A stretch of DNA of 64,000 nucleotides from Tolypeutes matacus (GCA_026826555.1 JAKSZT010053928.1:43845311-43909310); one strand, 5' to 3'. Positions 47,166 through 58,860 are shown, counted from the first letter of the stretch. Program-made: numbers and translations. The notes: generated by a model from the sequence alone, not told the origin.

Positions 47166-47326
47166 ATGTCTAGAGTTCATAACATAAAAAAGTCTCTTAA
47201 ATCTCACTTTTCATCTTTGACAAGTGAATCTGATAAACAGCTGGATTATTTGCCTGACAAACTAAGAGCAAAACTTCTTCCTTTCCAGAAAGATGGCATC
47301 TCTTTTGCCCTCAGAAGAGATGGCAG
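47166..47326 (+). CDS. ZRANB3: ZRANB3, first coding exon (partial gene)
   Basis: The exon spans 47159-47326: seven 5'UTR bases, then ATG (context caacATGt, A at -3) and 53 codons plus 2 nt, ending at CAG|GTAAAG (phase 2). The peptide starts MSRVHNIKKSLKSHFSS and contains LRAKLLPFQKDGISFALRR, the Q motif just before the Walker A site of SNF2 helicases; Walker A must lie in the next exon. It matches the ZRANB3 N terminus, whose usual start is also M-x-RVHNIKKSL. ZRANB3 remodels stalled forks, anneals RPA-bound strands, binds K63-ubiquitinated PCNA and has an HNH nuclease, all encoded further downstream. The closest alternative is SMARCAL1, which lacks this N terminus. No other exon is visible in the window. 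Confidence 0.92.
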
Positions 47327-48105
47327 GTAAAGTACTTCTTTAAAGAAATGCTAAAAATGTTAAATTCCTGGCAAGTGTATTAAAAAACAAATGTATTTGA
47401 GTATGTGTGTGTAGACAGAATTTCAAATTATTGTCTTAAAATGGAAGATTGTCTTTATCCTCTTGTCATCATATTTATGTTTACATGTAAGCATCCTTTC
47501 TTAGAATTAGGAATTCAAATTAGAGGATTTGTCAGTTTAATGTGGATTTAGAAAAAAGAAAACGCAAATTTTAAGGAATGTTTAATAAAGGCCCTCAAAG
47601 GACTCAGTGAGCTATCCCTTCCCTTCAATAAGTGTAGTGTTCAGGTGACAGTCCAGATGTAAACATGTCTTATTATTCACTGATGCACATATTTCAAAGC
47701 TCTCTGCAAACCATTCCTTTTTTAATAGAATTGATCATCACTAAGTTAGCTTCATCTGTTTATTTTGTTTGACTTTTATACTTCACGTTAAAATATATTG
47801 ATGCATTTCTGATTTCTTAAGAAGGTATGTTTAGTTATGTTTAGTATTTGGGCTGCGAGATCTGCTGTTGCTTTCACATATCTCCATTGCATTTTTGTTT
47901 AATCCCACTTTTTACCTTAGATGGCAACCTCTGAGTTTGCAAATACCTTGCTATTACCCTCTGCTACTGTCTATATTTCTTTACCTCTTTTCAAACTTCA
48001 TAATATTTATATTATCTCTTCTATCAAATTGGGCCATTGCATGGTTTGCTGTACTTTTAAGGATATCACTACATATTGGTTCCATTGTCTTGCTCCTTTT
48101 TTTTT
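47327..48105 (+). other. ZRANB3: Start of ZRANB3 intron 2, unique sequence
   Basis: The donor GTAAAGTA opens the intron. The following 780 bp hold no recognised repeat. If the gene assignment is right, everything to 64000 is the same intron, because no further exon with flanking splice sites was seen. Confidence 0.7.
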
Positions 48106-48803
48106 TTTAATTAGAGAAGTTGTGAGTTTACAGAGCAATCATGCATAAAACACGTCATTCCCATAGTCTACCTACCCTATTACTAACATCTGCCATTGGT
48201 GTAGCACATTTTTAAAAATTGATGAAAGCTCATTTTGATAATTGTGTAATTAATTATATCGCATAGTTTAACTTAGGATTCACTGTTTGTATAGAGTGGT
48301 TTCATAAATTTTTTAAAACTTTTTATTCTATTGCCATATATACAATCTAACATTTCCCCTTTTAACCACATACAGATATATAGTTTAGTACTGTTAATAA
48401 CGTTCACAATGTTGTGCTACCCTTATTACCATCCTTTACCAAAACATTTCCATCATTCCACATAGGAACTCTACATTTTAAGCCTTAACATCCCTTTCCC
48501 TATCCCCACTCCATCCCCTGGTAACCTGTATTCTAGATTCTGACTCTATGAGGTTGCTTATTAAGATTATTTCATATGAGGAAGATCATACAATTTGTCC
48601 TTTGGTGTCTGGCTTATTACTCAACATAATGTCTTGAAGGTTCATCCATGTTGTCACATAAACCACAACTCCATTCCTTTTTAATGCTGAATAATATTCT
48701 ATTGTATGTATATACCTCATTTTGTTTATCCATTCATTGGTTAATGGACACTTGGGTTGCTTTCATCTTTTGGCAATTTGAATTATGCCTCTATGAATAT
48801 CAG

Positions 48804-49399
48804 TGTTTTAGTTTGCTAAAGGCTGCCAGTGCAGTATACCAGAAATGAGTTGCCTTCTATAATGAGATTTACTAACACAAGCTTATAGTTCTGAGGCTGA
48901 GAAAAATGTCCAAATCAAGGCATCTTGGAGAAGCTCTCTTCCGAAGTTCAGTTGCTAGCAATCCTGGATTCCTGGCAAGTTACAATGGCAGCTCTGCCAG
49001 TCTCTACCTTCTCCCCCAGGCTTACTTTTTTTCTCCAGGCTCAGCTGTGGGCAATCAGGCACATGGTGGTATCTGCTCATCTCTCCCTCTTCTCTGGGCC
49101 TTGTTGCTTCAGCTTTGTGCTGCTCCATCTGTGGCTTTTCTTGCTCCCGGGTTTGTTGATTTCAACTTCTGGAGGATTCTCTCTGACTTTGTAGCTTTTT
49201 TCCTGTCTGTGACTTTTTTTTCCTCCACTTATAAAGAACTCAGGTAAGAGGGTTAAGACCTACCCTGGGTCCCACAATCAAAAGCCCTTAACTAAGGTAA
49301 TTTAATCAAGCTTCCACCTATAATAGGTTTCAATGCACAGGAATGTATTAGCTTTAAGAACAGGATTTTCGGGGAATTGCCCAGCTTCAAACTGTCGCA
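48804..49399 (-). mobile_element. MaLR/ERVL-like LTR, minus strand
   Basis: The ends are TGTTTTAGTTTGCTAAAGGCTGCC and ACTGTCGCA. The first phrase is the reverse complement of the MaLR LTR 3' end (GGCAGCC...AGCAAACTAA). It continues to the right into internal sequence, so it is the 3' LTR of a partial provirus. Confidence 0.75.
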
Positions 49400-50150
49400 T
49401 TCCATCCTCTGAATCCCATAAAGACATGTTCTTTCCATATGCAAATAGTCATTCCATCACAATGTTACAAAAATCTTAAATCATTCCAGTAACAGTATTA
49501 AGTACAAAATCTCATCAAAATTGATTCTAGGGGGGGACAGATGTGGCTCAAATGGTTGGGTGTCCGTATCCCATATGGAGGGACCCGGGTTCGATAATTG
49601 TGTAATTAATTATATCGCATAGTTTAAAAAAAAAAAAAATTGGTTCTAGGTGTGTCTGTCTTGGGGCAATATTCCCCTCAGGCTGTAGACCTGTTAAACT
49701 TAGAAAACAGGTTATCTTCTTCCAATATACAAAGTAGGGACATTCACAAGATAAACCTCCCAATTTCCATAGGGAAGAATTGGAAGGAAAATAGGGTTAC
49801 AGGTCCGAAACAGTTCCGAAAACTTGCAGCGCATTCTCCATTAGATTTCAAAGTCCGAGGGTCATCTATAAAACCATGGTTTCTTCTCCTTGGGGCCTCA
49901 TTGAGTGGCAGCCCCTCCTCTTCCTAGGGCTTGCCCAGTGGCCTTCTCAACTCCACCCTCACCAAGCATCTGGGTGGCCACCAAACTCTAGGCCTCACTC
50001 TCTGGGAACACTGGGCAATGGCCACACTCTCCCCAATCTCTGGGGAATGTGCCCCACTCTCTCTGAAGCTTGGTTCAGCCTCACTCTTCCTGAACAACAA
50101 GGCAGAAGACCTGTTCTCTCCAAGTTTTTACTTTTTATTTCCTCACATGT
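49400..50150 (-). mobile_element. Internal region of the MaLR-like element, fragment
   Basis: Directly after the LTR the text ttccatcctctgaatccc... caaagtctcatc-like... gtctgtcttggggcaatattcccctc... ggttacaggtccgaaac resembles MaLR internal sequence. It has no intact reading frame. No second LTR closes the element; the right part is replaced by L1-like sequence. Confidence 0.55.
49531..49637 (+). mobile_element. Chimeric DAS-SINE with an L1-derived tail
   Basis: The SINE head (ggacagatgtggctcaaatgg) runs to the B box (cgggttcga) at about 49594. It then changes to 34 nt (49593-49626) identical to 48237-48270, followed by poly-A. The target duplication is aattgattctag (49519) against aattggttctag (49638). 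The ordinary SINE 3' part (tccccgggacctccc) is absent. Confidence 0.9.
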
Positions 50151-51796
50151 ACTTCCTTAGTATGCCAGCAGATGGCACTATTCAACAGACCTCTCAGTTC
50201 AAACCCTGGTCAGAAAGTGCGACACCGGCCACAACAGTGTGACGGAGAATCCTGCCTCAAGACTGTTCAGAATCTGGCAAATCAAATTTTCTCAGAGGGT
50301 GTTCTCCAACCTTTGCTGGCAACCCTCTCACCCTTTTCCTGGGCAGGAAATAATTCCATTCCCCTCTGCGCCCTCAATGACTAGTCCTGATCAGTAGGGA
50401 GGGTGTTTGTGATAGTTGGATCTCTTTTGTTCTCTGCTGGCTCCCTGGGCAAACAATGGTGCCTGATCTGAAAGGGCTCATGGGACACAGCAGACCAAAT
50501 TGTTAGCCAATAGTTGAATCAGTCTTAGGTTGTGTTCCTTTCCTGGGGAGGTGGACCCCTACAGCCCCCTCTGTCCATAGCCATCAGCCAAAGGCCAGAG
50601 AATTCAAAGCTGTCTGCTCTAGGGGTTGGGGGATTGGTGTAGGCAGTTGTAGGTTTTACTCACAGTTTTCCTGTTGAGAATCGCTTTCTTTGCCCCTCTC
50701 TCTTCTCAGTGGTGTCCAGCCTTCCCCTGGTGTCTTAAACCCTAAAATATGTTTTTCTAGGCTGTTTCTGCCTGTCCTTTAGCTATTTTTCTGGGAGAGA
50801 GGTGAGTCCTCTGTCTTTCTATTCCTCCACCCTCCTGGAGGTCCCTCCTGTTAGATTTTTTGGAAGAGTGTGAGCAGAATTGGTATTACTTCTTGGAATG
50901 TTTGGTAGAATTCACCTGCTGTCTAGTCATGGGCTTTTTTCCTTGGGAGGTTTTTGATGACTCTTTCGATCTCTTTACTAGTTATTGGTCTGTTGATATC
51001 TTCTTTTTCTTCTAGAGTCAGTGTGGGTTGTTGTCATCCCTGTTTCTCCACTTTATATTGGTTTTGTCCCGTATTTCCTCTTTATATTTTGTACTTCCAT
51101 TATCAGAAAATATGCCTTTTTCTTATTCAATTATATTCTGACTCTTATAGAAATTAAGGAGTAGACTTATATATTGAGAATACAGTACTATTGGTTTTTG
51201 CATTTACCTTTTTAGTTACCTTTGCTGCAGATCGTCGTTTCTTCATGCTACTTCAGGCCACTTTCTTATGTATTTTAATTTCAGTCTATAGAACTCCCTT
51301 TAGTATTTCTTTTAAGGCAGGTCTTTTGTTGATGAACTCCCTTAGTTTCTGTTTATTTGTGAATATTTTAAACTCTCCTTCATTTTTGAAGGGCAGTGTT
51401 TCCAGATAAAGAATTTTGGGCTTCCAGTTTTTCTTTGAGTATCTTAAATACCACTGCCTTCTCTCTGATGGGAAATCCACACTTAGTCTCATTGAGGATC
51501 CCTTGTATGTGATGAATTACTTTTCTCTTGCTACTTTCAGTATTCTCTCCTTATCTCTGACATTTGACGTTTTGATTTGTATGTGTCTCTGAGTAAGTCT
51601 ATTAGGGTTTATTCTGTTTGGAATCCATTGCACTTCTTGGACATGTATATTTATGTCCCTTAAGAGTTGGGAAGTTTTTGGCCATTATTTCCTAAAAATT
51701 CTTTCTGTTGCCCCTTTTCCCTTCTCCTCCTGCGACACCTATAACACGTATGTTTGTGTGTTTCACATTTTCGTTCAATTCCCTGTTTCCCTGTTC

Positions 51797-52024
51797 CTTT
51801 TTTTTTTTTTTCAGGTACCGAGACCAGGGGATTGAACCTGGGACCTTGTATGTGGGAAGCCTGTACTCAACCACTGAGCCACATTGGCTCCCCTTAGTTG
51901 GATCTGTTTGTTTGCTTGTTGTCTGTTTTTTTTGTTGTTGTTTTTCCCAGGAGGCATGGGAACCGAACTTGGGCCTCCCACATGGGAAGCAGGTGCCCAG
52001 CTGCTTGAACTACATCCGCTCCCC
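51797..52024 (-). mobile_element. Dimeric DAS-type SINE
   Basis: The first unit (ggtaccgagaccaggggattgaacctgggacc ... gagccacattggctcccc) is joined through a T-rich linker (gtttgcttgttgtctg) to a second unit (gaggcatgggaaccgaacttgggcctccc ... ctacatccgctccccc). Minus strand. Confidence 0.85.
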
Positions 52025-52298
52025 CATTTTTTCCATTCATTTCTCTTTCTCTTCTCCTATCATTTCAAATTCAGGTGCTTTGCCTTTCAACTTACTTATT
52101 CTGTCCTCAGCCAATTCAAAGCTGCTATTATATGCCTCCGGTGTATTTTCATTCTCATTCATTGTGTCTTTCATTCTCATAAGCTCTGTTACTTTTCTTT
52201 GCAGGCTTTCAATTTGTTCTTCATGCTTACCCAGTGTCTTCTTAATATCCTTACATCTTTTAGGAGATTTGTAGGAGCATCATTGTTTGGCATTTTTT

Positions 52299-53588
52299 TT
52301 TTTTTTTTTTTTTTATTATGGGTAAAAATCAAAATTCTCACAATACATACAAACATTTGTAAAATGATATATAAATATATATGCTTATATGTGTATTTGC
52401 TTACAAAAATGTTATTTTTTATATATATATATACATATATTTTAAGAGGTGCTTAGATTACCTAAAATATTATACGGAACCCACTCGGATTCCCATGTTG
52501 CCCACCTCCCACACCTCCCACCACATCCAACACAAACATCTCCCATAGTGTGGCCCACCAACCTCAATGAACTTACACATCCTGGAGCCTTGCCACCAAC
52601 CATAGACCACAGTTCACACTGTAGACCACACTCTCTCCCACTCAGTTCTGAGTGGTGTGTGCTGATTTAAAATGGCCTACATCCATTGCCACAACAGTAC
52701 TCAGGACAACCTCCAACTCCCAAAGAAACCCCTGTATTTCAACTGCTCATCCCCTCCCTACCCAAAAAACTGTCAAGTGGCCACTGGCTCCACCTCATTG
52801 TTATAATTTCTGGCATTGCAAGAATCACCATATGTGAGCAAGAGAATACCATCAAGTCCACTCTAGTCCATAGTTCTTCCCCCAATCCAGAGGCGACTGG
52901 GATGGTGATGTCCACTCCAACTCCAAGTGAGAGAGGGCTTATATCCCATGGATATGGTGGGTGGGATGATCCTGCCTGCAGATGCAGGCCCTCTCCATTC
53001 CCTGGGATGGCCATTTCCCATCGTTGTCTCCTCACCAGGTGACTTGGATGAGTCCATTGAGCTGTAGGGTAGGAGTTGCAGCTCCACCTAGATTTCATGC
53101 ACACCTGGCACATAGGTAGGTGGGAGGCTCCAGTCTCTGGAAGTATACCTAAGAAACTCCAGCATCACATGTAGGTTTGAATAGAAGGGACTGGTGAACC
53201 ATGTGCAGGGAGGACTTATTTGAGTCTAATTCTGTCACTCTCAGGAGCACAGATTCCAAAATAGAACCCACTGATAAGGCATCAGTCTCTGGGGCTATCC
53301 CCCCTTATATAAGACCAGGGTGTCTCCGGAGCTCTCAGGAACCCCACTGAGTGGGGTGATAGGCACTTAGATGTTCTATGAGCTCCTACTGAGGTGTGCG
53401 TAAGAGTTACCTCTGGGATGACCTCCCGACTCTCTTTGAAGTCTCTTAGCCACTTGAACTCATTTGTCTTTACCGTTTCCCCCTTTTATTCAAGGTCTTT
53501 TTCCAGTTGTGTTGCCAGTTGGCACTTGGGAAAAGTTTTCAATTAGCAATAATCGTGCCTCGGATAAACCTCATTGGCTACGATACTG
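52299..53588 (-). mobile_element. LINE-type 3'-end retroposon, longest copy
   Basis: A perfect 15-bp target duplication (tgtttggcatttttt at 52284 and 53589) and poly-T at the left end show target-primed insertion. At 1.29 kb it extends about 600 bp beyond the 24-kb sister copy. The longest minus-strand frame (52739-53113, 124 residues) has no recognised domain. It has no L1 ORF2 wording, so it is either the long 3'UTR of an L1 family or a separate retroposed transcript. Confidence 0.85.
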
Positions 53589-53967
53589 TGTTTGGCATTT
53601 TTTAAAACTATATTTGAGAAGGAAAGGTTTCAGTATTCCACCTTTATATATGTTGCTTGCAGGTGATTTTTATAAATACTATTTCCTTTCTTGAAACTGG
53701 AGAAATAAACATTTCCTTTTCTGTTTTTAATTTCCGTTAGCTTATTTTTCAGTCCTAGAATATCCTATTCAAATCTGCTTGGATATGTTGATAATCTCTT
53801 GATTTGTGCCCATGTTTTAATTCCTTTATTTTATTTCTGTAAATATTTAGAACATACTTATTTTATCTATCTGACACCCTTTGGAGACTAATTGTCCACC
53901 CCCTGCCCCGAGATAGCTCCTTCATCTATTTGCTCATTGTTTTTGCTTATTGTTTGCGCTTGTTTTC

Positions 53968-54202
53968 TTTTTTTTTTTTTTTTCCTGTAGGAGGCACTGG
54001 GAACCGAACCTAGGGCCTCCCATGTTAGAGGTGGGTGCTTGACTGCTTGAGCCATATCCGCTCCTTGCTTGTTTGTTTTTGCTCGATGCCTGCTTGTTGT
54101 CTATGCATTGTTTGTTTGTCTTCTTTAGGGGCACTGGAAACTGAACCCGGGACCTCCCATGTGGGAGGCAGGCACTCAACTGCTTGAGCCACATCTGCTC
54201 CC
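53968..54202 (-). mobile_element. Dimeric DAS-type SINE
   Basis: Two bodies (ggaggcactgggaaccgaacctagggcc; ggggcactggaaactgaacccgggacc) are joined by tgcttgtttgtttttgctcgatgcc. Both end in gagccatatccgctcc-type heads. Minus strand. Confidence 0.85.
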
Positions 54203-54463
54203 TTTATTCTTTTTTTCTTCTTTTTGTTCATGATGATTTATTTCCCAATGTATTTGCTTTTATTTTTATTTTGTTTTAATGATTGGGTAATTTTAATCTG
54301 TGGGACTTCTGAGAGACCTAATTAGAAGGTAAATTCTTTTAGGGAGGATTTCCAAAACTAAATTTTTCCTTTGAGATTTTCCAGGTCACACAAATAACAT
54401 AAATTCAAACCTCAAACTCATTTGCAGGCAGGCTTAGGATTGTGAATTTTGATCATTAGTTTT

Positions 54464-54837
54464 TTTGTTATTTTTTAATATCTTTTTAATTTTTTTCTAA
54501 AAGATATTTAGATTACATAAAATATTACATAAAAAAATATAAGGGATTCCCATATGTCCCACTCCCCATACCTCCCTCTTTTCCCCACATTAACAACTTT
54601 TTTTCATTATTGTGGTACTTTCATTGAAATTGATGAACACATTTTGGAGCATTGCCACTAAGGATGGATTGCAGTTTACATTATGGTCCACACACCCTCC
54701 CACTCAATTCCGTAGGTTATGGCAGGATATACAATGGCCTTTATCTGTTGTTGCAATGTCATTCAGGACAATTCCAAGTCCAGAAAGTGCCCTCATATTA
54801 TACCTCTTTTTCCCTTTCCCTTATCTCAGCACCCCCA
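54464..54837 (-). mobile_element. LINE-type 3'-end retroposon, short copy
   Basis: A perfect 14-bp target duplication (tgatcattagtttt at 54450 and 54838). The body matches the 3' part of 52299-53588 at lower identity (gatattagattacat-like start; cattgaaattgatgaacac; atgtcattcaggacaattcc). Confidence 0.9.
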
Positions 54838-55129
54838 TGATCATTAGTTTTCATGTCATGCCAAGACTTGAGTTTCACTTTTAAAATATTTAAGTATAAC
54901 TTATATTTAATGAAATGCATAGGTGTTAGGTGTATATTTCAATGGGTTCTGATATATGTATAATGCAATAAAGATGTAAAAAACTTCTATCACCCAGAAT
55001 AGGTCATTTTCAGTCCCTGTAACTGCAGCAAGCAGTGATTTGATTTCTGTCATCAGAAGCAAACTTTTTTTACACTTACCTGCTTCTTTTTTTTTCTTCA
55101 AACTTACAGAAAATATCTATGAAAAATAA

Positions 55130-55790
55130 AGAAGTAGTTTCATATACCATTTACCTAAATTCTCTAATTTTTAACATTTTGTTACATTTAATTTTTCATT
55201 CTTTCTTTCTAATGTCCCCTTTCCCTGTACACACCCCCACCCACACACCTATTAGTATTTATATTTTCTGAACTATATGAGAATAGGTTGCATACGACAT
55301 GCCCCTTTAATCCTAAATACTTAAGTATGTTTTTTTTTTTTTTTTTTTTTTTGTGGGTGAAAATCAAATTTTTCACAATACAAACCAATATTTGTAAAAT
55401 GATATATAAATATACAAGGAAGTATTTTTAAGAACAAAGATATTCTCTTACATAATTACAGTTATGAAATTCATGAAATTTGACTTTCATAAAATAATTT
55501 ATCTATATATTATGAATTGTCCCAATAACGTCCCTTATAGCATTTTTTTTTTTTCAGTGCAAGAACCCGTTCAGGATCACTTATTTCATTTTCTGTTATC
55601 TGTTTGGCTTCATTTAATCTGGGACAGTTCCTTAGCCTTTCTTGACATTGGAATTTGTGAAGAATATAGACCGGTTTATTCTATAAAATGTGCCTTTATT
55701 TTTTTTCATGCGTCTTCATGATTGTACTCACATTATGCATTCCCTCCTGAATTAGAACATAAGTGAGTTCGTGTTTCTGTTCTTCTACAG
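55130..55790 (-). mobile_element. Old L1 3'UTR fragments
   Basis: The wording is that of old mammalian L1 3'UTRs in reverse (catataccatttacctaaattctctaatttttaac; ttcatttaatctgggacagttccttagcctttcttgacattgg; gaagaatatagaccggtttattctataaaatgtgcc). A young poly-T-led insertion (55331-55550) related to the 52.3-kb retroposon tail (gtgggtgaaaatcaaa, gtaaaatgatatataaatat) splits it. Confidence 0.6.
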
Positions 55791-55797
55791 ATATTAC

Positions 55798-56002
55798 TTT
55801 TTTTTTATTGTGGTAACATATATAGCATTAAATTTGCGAGTATAACAATTTTTAAGTGTACAATTCATTAACCTTAATTACATTTACAGTGTTTTGCTAG
55901 CATCACTATCATCTATTACCAAAACTTTTCATTATCAAATGGAAACCCTGTACCCATTAAGTAGTACTCTACATTTCCACCTCACCTCAGGAAATTACTT
56001 TT
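55798..56002 (-). mobile_element. L1 3'-end fragment
   Basis: ttttattgtggtaacatatatagc... gtacaattcattaacc... catcactatcatctattacc is the reverse of an old L1 3' end, truncated at about 200 bp. A SINE follows at 56003. Confidence 0.75.
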
Positions 56003-56228
56003 TTTTTTTTTTTTTTTTTTGAGGTACTGGGAGCTGGGGATTGAACCCAGGACCTCGTATGTTGGAAGCTGACACTCAACCATTCAGACACATCGGCTTC
56101 CCTGAGTTGATTTTTCCATTTGTTTTGCTTGTTGTTTGTTTTTGTTTTTTCGGGAGCACAGGGAACCAAACCCGGGACCTCTCATGAGGGAGGCGGGCGC
56201 TCAACTGCTTGAGCCATATCTGCTCCCC
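56003..56228 (-). mobile_element. Dimeric DAS-type SINE
   Basis: Two tRNA-like units are joined by a T/G-rich linker. The target word aggaaattactttt (55989) matches aggatattactttt (56229). The second unit is well preserved (ggaaccaaacccgggacctc, gagccatatctgctcccc). Confidence 0.9.
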
Positions 56229-56548
56229 AGGATATTACTTTTAAAGATACACTATCTCTGTCAACCCTTCACTGGTAATATTAATTTTGATTAATGTTCA
56301 GACTGTTGTCCAGTTTCTCTACTGTTAGATTACTGTTCTCCCCTCTCAAAAATATTGACTATGTAACAAACAACTAAGGTGAGAAGATGCAATGAGACCA
56401 TACAAATATCCTTCTCCCTATCTAATGTTCCTAGATTTAGCTTCCATTGATGATTTTTGCTTGAACAAGTTTTGAAACCACATTGTAAAATGGTGATTTG
56501 TCAATTTGCATGCTACTGTAAGGAAAAGTATTTCCTTTTGCCCCATCA

Positions 56549-56645
56549 GTCTTTCCTTCCTTCCTTCCTTCCTTTTTCCTTCCTCCCTCCCTCCCTCTCT
56601 TCCTGTCTGCCATCTATCTATCTAACCATCCATCCATCTGTCCAT
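56549..56645. repeat. Pyrimidine-rich microsatellites
   Basis: (CTTC)n and (CCTC)n runs at about 56549-56605 are followed by short (CTAT)n and (CATC)n runs to 56645. One strand is almost purely pyrimidine over about 60 bases. Confidence 0.9.
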
Positions 56646-57050
56646 ATATCATCCTTAGTATGGACTCCTAGATTCTTATTATATTCTGTGAATTATAATC
56701 CACCATTCTACCATAGCTTAGTTTGTCTAGTTTTAAAAATTATTATAATTGGAATCATGCAGTTTATATGTTTCTGACTTTTCTTGCTCAGCAATAATGT
56801 TTTTGAGATTTATATATGTTGTTTTTATCTCTGAATATTGCACAGTTATTTTGTGCATTAACTTGCTCATGGTCATTTGGGTTTCTAGTTTGGGGCTCTT
56901 ATGGATTAAAATGCTATTAATATTCCTGGTCTTTTGTGGACATATGTTTTTATTCTCTTGATAGGCCATACGGTAGGTGTCTGTTTAACTTTATAAGAAA
57001 ACTGTCAAACCTTTTTCCAAACCATCAAGAATATATGAGTGCTAAATACT
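56646..57050 (-). mobile_element. Old L1 3' fragment
   Basis: The reverse of L1 3' wording is seen at high divergence (tttcttgctcagcaataatg; ggtcatttgggtttctagtttgggg; gtcaaacctttttccaaaccatc). Confidence 0.5.
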
Positions 57051-57059
57051 CCACATTTG

Positions 57060-58860
57060 AAAAAAACTTTTTATTGTAGTAACATATACAACTCAAAATT
57101 TCCTATTTTAACTATGTTAGAGTATACAATTCTGTAGTATTATTTATTTACATTCACAATGTAGTGCTACCATCACCAATATCCATTACACCAACTTTTT
57201 TTTATCACTTCAAACAGAAATTCTTCAGCCATTAGGCATTACCTCTCTCTACCACCACCCCTGCCCTAGCCCCTTGTAACCTATAATCTACTGTCTGTAT
57301 GAAATTTTCTTATTCTAGGTATTTGATATAAGTGAGAGCATACAATATTTGCCTTTTTGTGTCTGACTGATTTCACTCAACATGATGTTTTCAAGCTTAA
57401 TCCATGTGATAGCATGCATCTGAACATCTGGCTGATTAATATTCCATTATGTGTATATACCACATTTTATTTATTCATTCTTCTGTTGATAGACACTTGG
57501 ATTGTTTTCACCTTATTTGTTATAGTGAATAATGGTGCTATAAACAAAGATATCCAAATATGTGATTGAGTCCCTGCTTTCACTTCCTTTGGGTTTATGC
57601 CAAGAAGTGGGATTGCTGGGTCATATTGTAATTCTATTTTCAACTTTCTGAGGTACTGCCAAATGTTTTTCTGCAGTGGCTGCGCCATTATACAATCCTA
57701 CCAGCAATATGTAAGGGTTCCTATACCTCCACATCCTTACCAACACTAATATTTTTCTGATTTTTTTATTAGTAGCTGTCTTAGATATTGTTAAGTGGTT
57801 TTTCATTGTGGTTTTGATATGCATTTCCATGATGACTAGTGATGTTGAGCATCTTTTCATGTGCTTATTGGCCATTTTAAGATCTTTGTAGAAATGTCTA
57901 TTCAAGTCCTTTGCCCATTTTTAAATTGGATTCTTTGTCTTTTGGCTGTTGAGTTGTAGCGCTTCTTTACATATTCTGAGTATATAATAGATATTCTACA
58001 TCTTTGCCATCATTTGGTATTGTCAGGCCTTTTCATTTTAGCCATTCATTTTGAACTGCTGTTTAAAGGATAGCTCAATGTATTTTTTTTTTTTTTTTAC
58101 CGGGAGGTCCCGGGAATCGAACCCGGGTCCCTCCATATGGGAGACGGACGCCCAACCAGTTGAGCTACATCTGACCCCCAGCTCAATGTATTTTAATTTG
58201 TAAATGATTAATGATGTTGAGCATCTTCCCCTGAACTTTTTGGCCATCCTTATATATTCTGCTGTTAAATTCCTAAATGTTTCACCCATGTTTTAATTAA
58301 GTTGTTTGTCTTTTTAGTGATTTGAAGGAGTTCTTTATATATTCTAGATACAAGACCTTTTTCTGATTTATGTATTGTGAATATTTTCTCCCAATCTGTA
58401 TGTTGCCTTTTTTTTTTTTTTTTTTCATTGTGTCCTTTGATGAATAGGTATTTTTAATTTTGATAAAGTCCAATTTATCAGGTTTTTTCTTTTCTTTTTT
58501 TTTTTTCTTTTTTTGTTTGTAGTTTTTTTGTGTGTGTGTTTTATTTTGTTTTTTGTCTTCAAGTTTTTTCTTTTATGGTTAGTGTTTTTTGTATTCTTTT
58601 TAAAAGGTATTTTTCTACCCCAAGATCACAAATATTTCCTATGTTTTCTTCTGGAAACATTATAATTTCAGCTTTGTGTTTTGATCTGTGAATCGTCTCA
58701 AATTAATTTTGGGATATGAGTAAGGTAAGAGTTCTGGGTTCAGTTTCTTTCATACTGATATCCTTTTATTCCAGCTCCATTTGTAGAAAACTCTATCCTT
58801 CCCCCACAAATTACCTTGACACCCTAGTGGAGAATCAGTCGACCATGTATGTATGAATCT
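57060..58860 (-). mobile_element. L1 LINE 3' portion, minus strand
   Basis: A continuous reverse-strand L1 3'UTR and ORF2 C terminus: ctttttattgtagtaacatatac, catgatgttttcaagc, attccattatgtgtatatacc, tgctgggtcatattg, then the ORF2 end (frame 57467-57688 contains [20 protein letters not shown] and PLLGINPKEV). A SINE sits at 58087. 5'-truncated near 58.86 kb. Confidence 0.85.
58087..58179 (-). mobile_element. DAS-type tRNA-SINE, short form, young
   Basis: A perfect 15-bp target duplication (agctcaatgtatttt at 58072 and 58180). The body is close to a consensus: accgggaggtcccgggaatcg, cgaacccgggtccctcc, gagctacatctgacccc. Confidence 0.95.

Larger units (their letters stand above)
48106..50838 (-). 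mobile_element. L1 LINE with internal deletion, hosting an LTR element
   Basis: 48106-48803 is an L1 3' end in reverse (gagaagttgtgagtttacagagc, attctattgtatgtatatacc). After the LTR and its internal part, about 50150-50838 is related to L1 5'UTRs (atgccagcagatggcac; ggctgtttctgcctgtcc; gagaggtgagtcctctg). ORF1 and most of ORF2 are missing. The limits of the pieces are approximate. Confidence 0.6.
50845..53890 (-). mobile_element. L1 LINE, minus strand, internally deleted
   Basis: It starts in the RT region (cctgttagattttttggaagag; ctagagtcagtgtgggttg), jumps at about 51040 to the endonuclease/inter-ORF region, then runs through ORF1 (51.4-51.8 kb; frame 51286-51492 has EFKIFTNKQKLREFINKRPA) and the ORF1 start (52.03-52.28 kb). 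Insertions are at 51797-52024 and 52299-53588. The 5' end near 53.9 kb is approximate. Confidence 0.7.

Noticed and set aside
51708..52456. Two plus-strand frames of about 190 codons rich in Phe, Ser and Cys
   Set aside because: They cross a SINE, antisense L1 ORF1 and another retroposon. The composition looks like membrane protein only because T-rich antisense L1 codes for hydrophobic residues.
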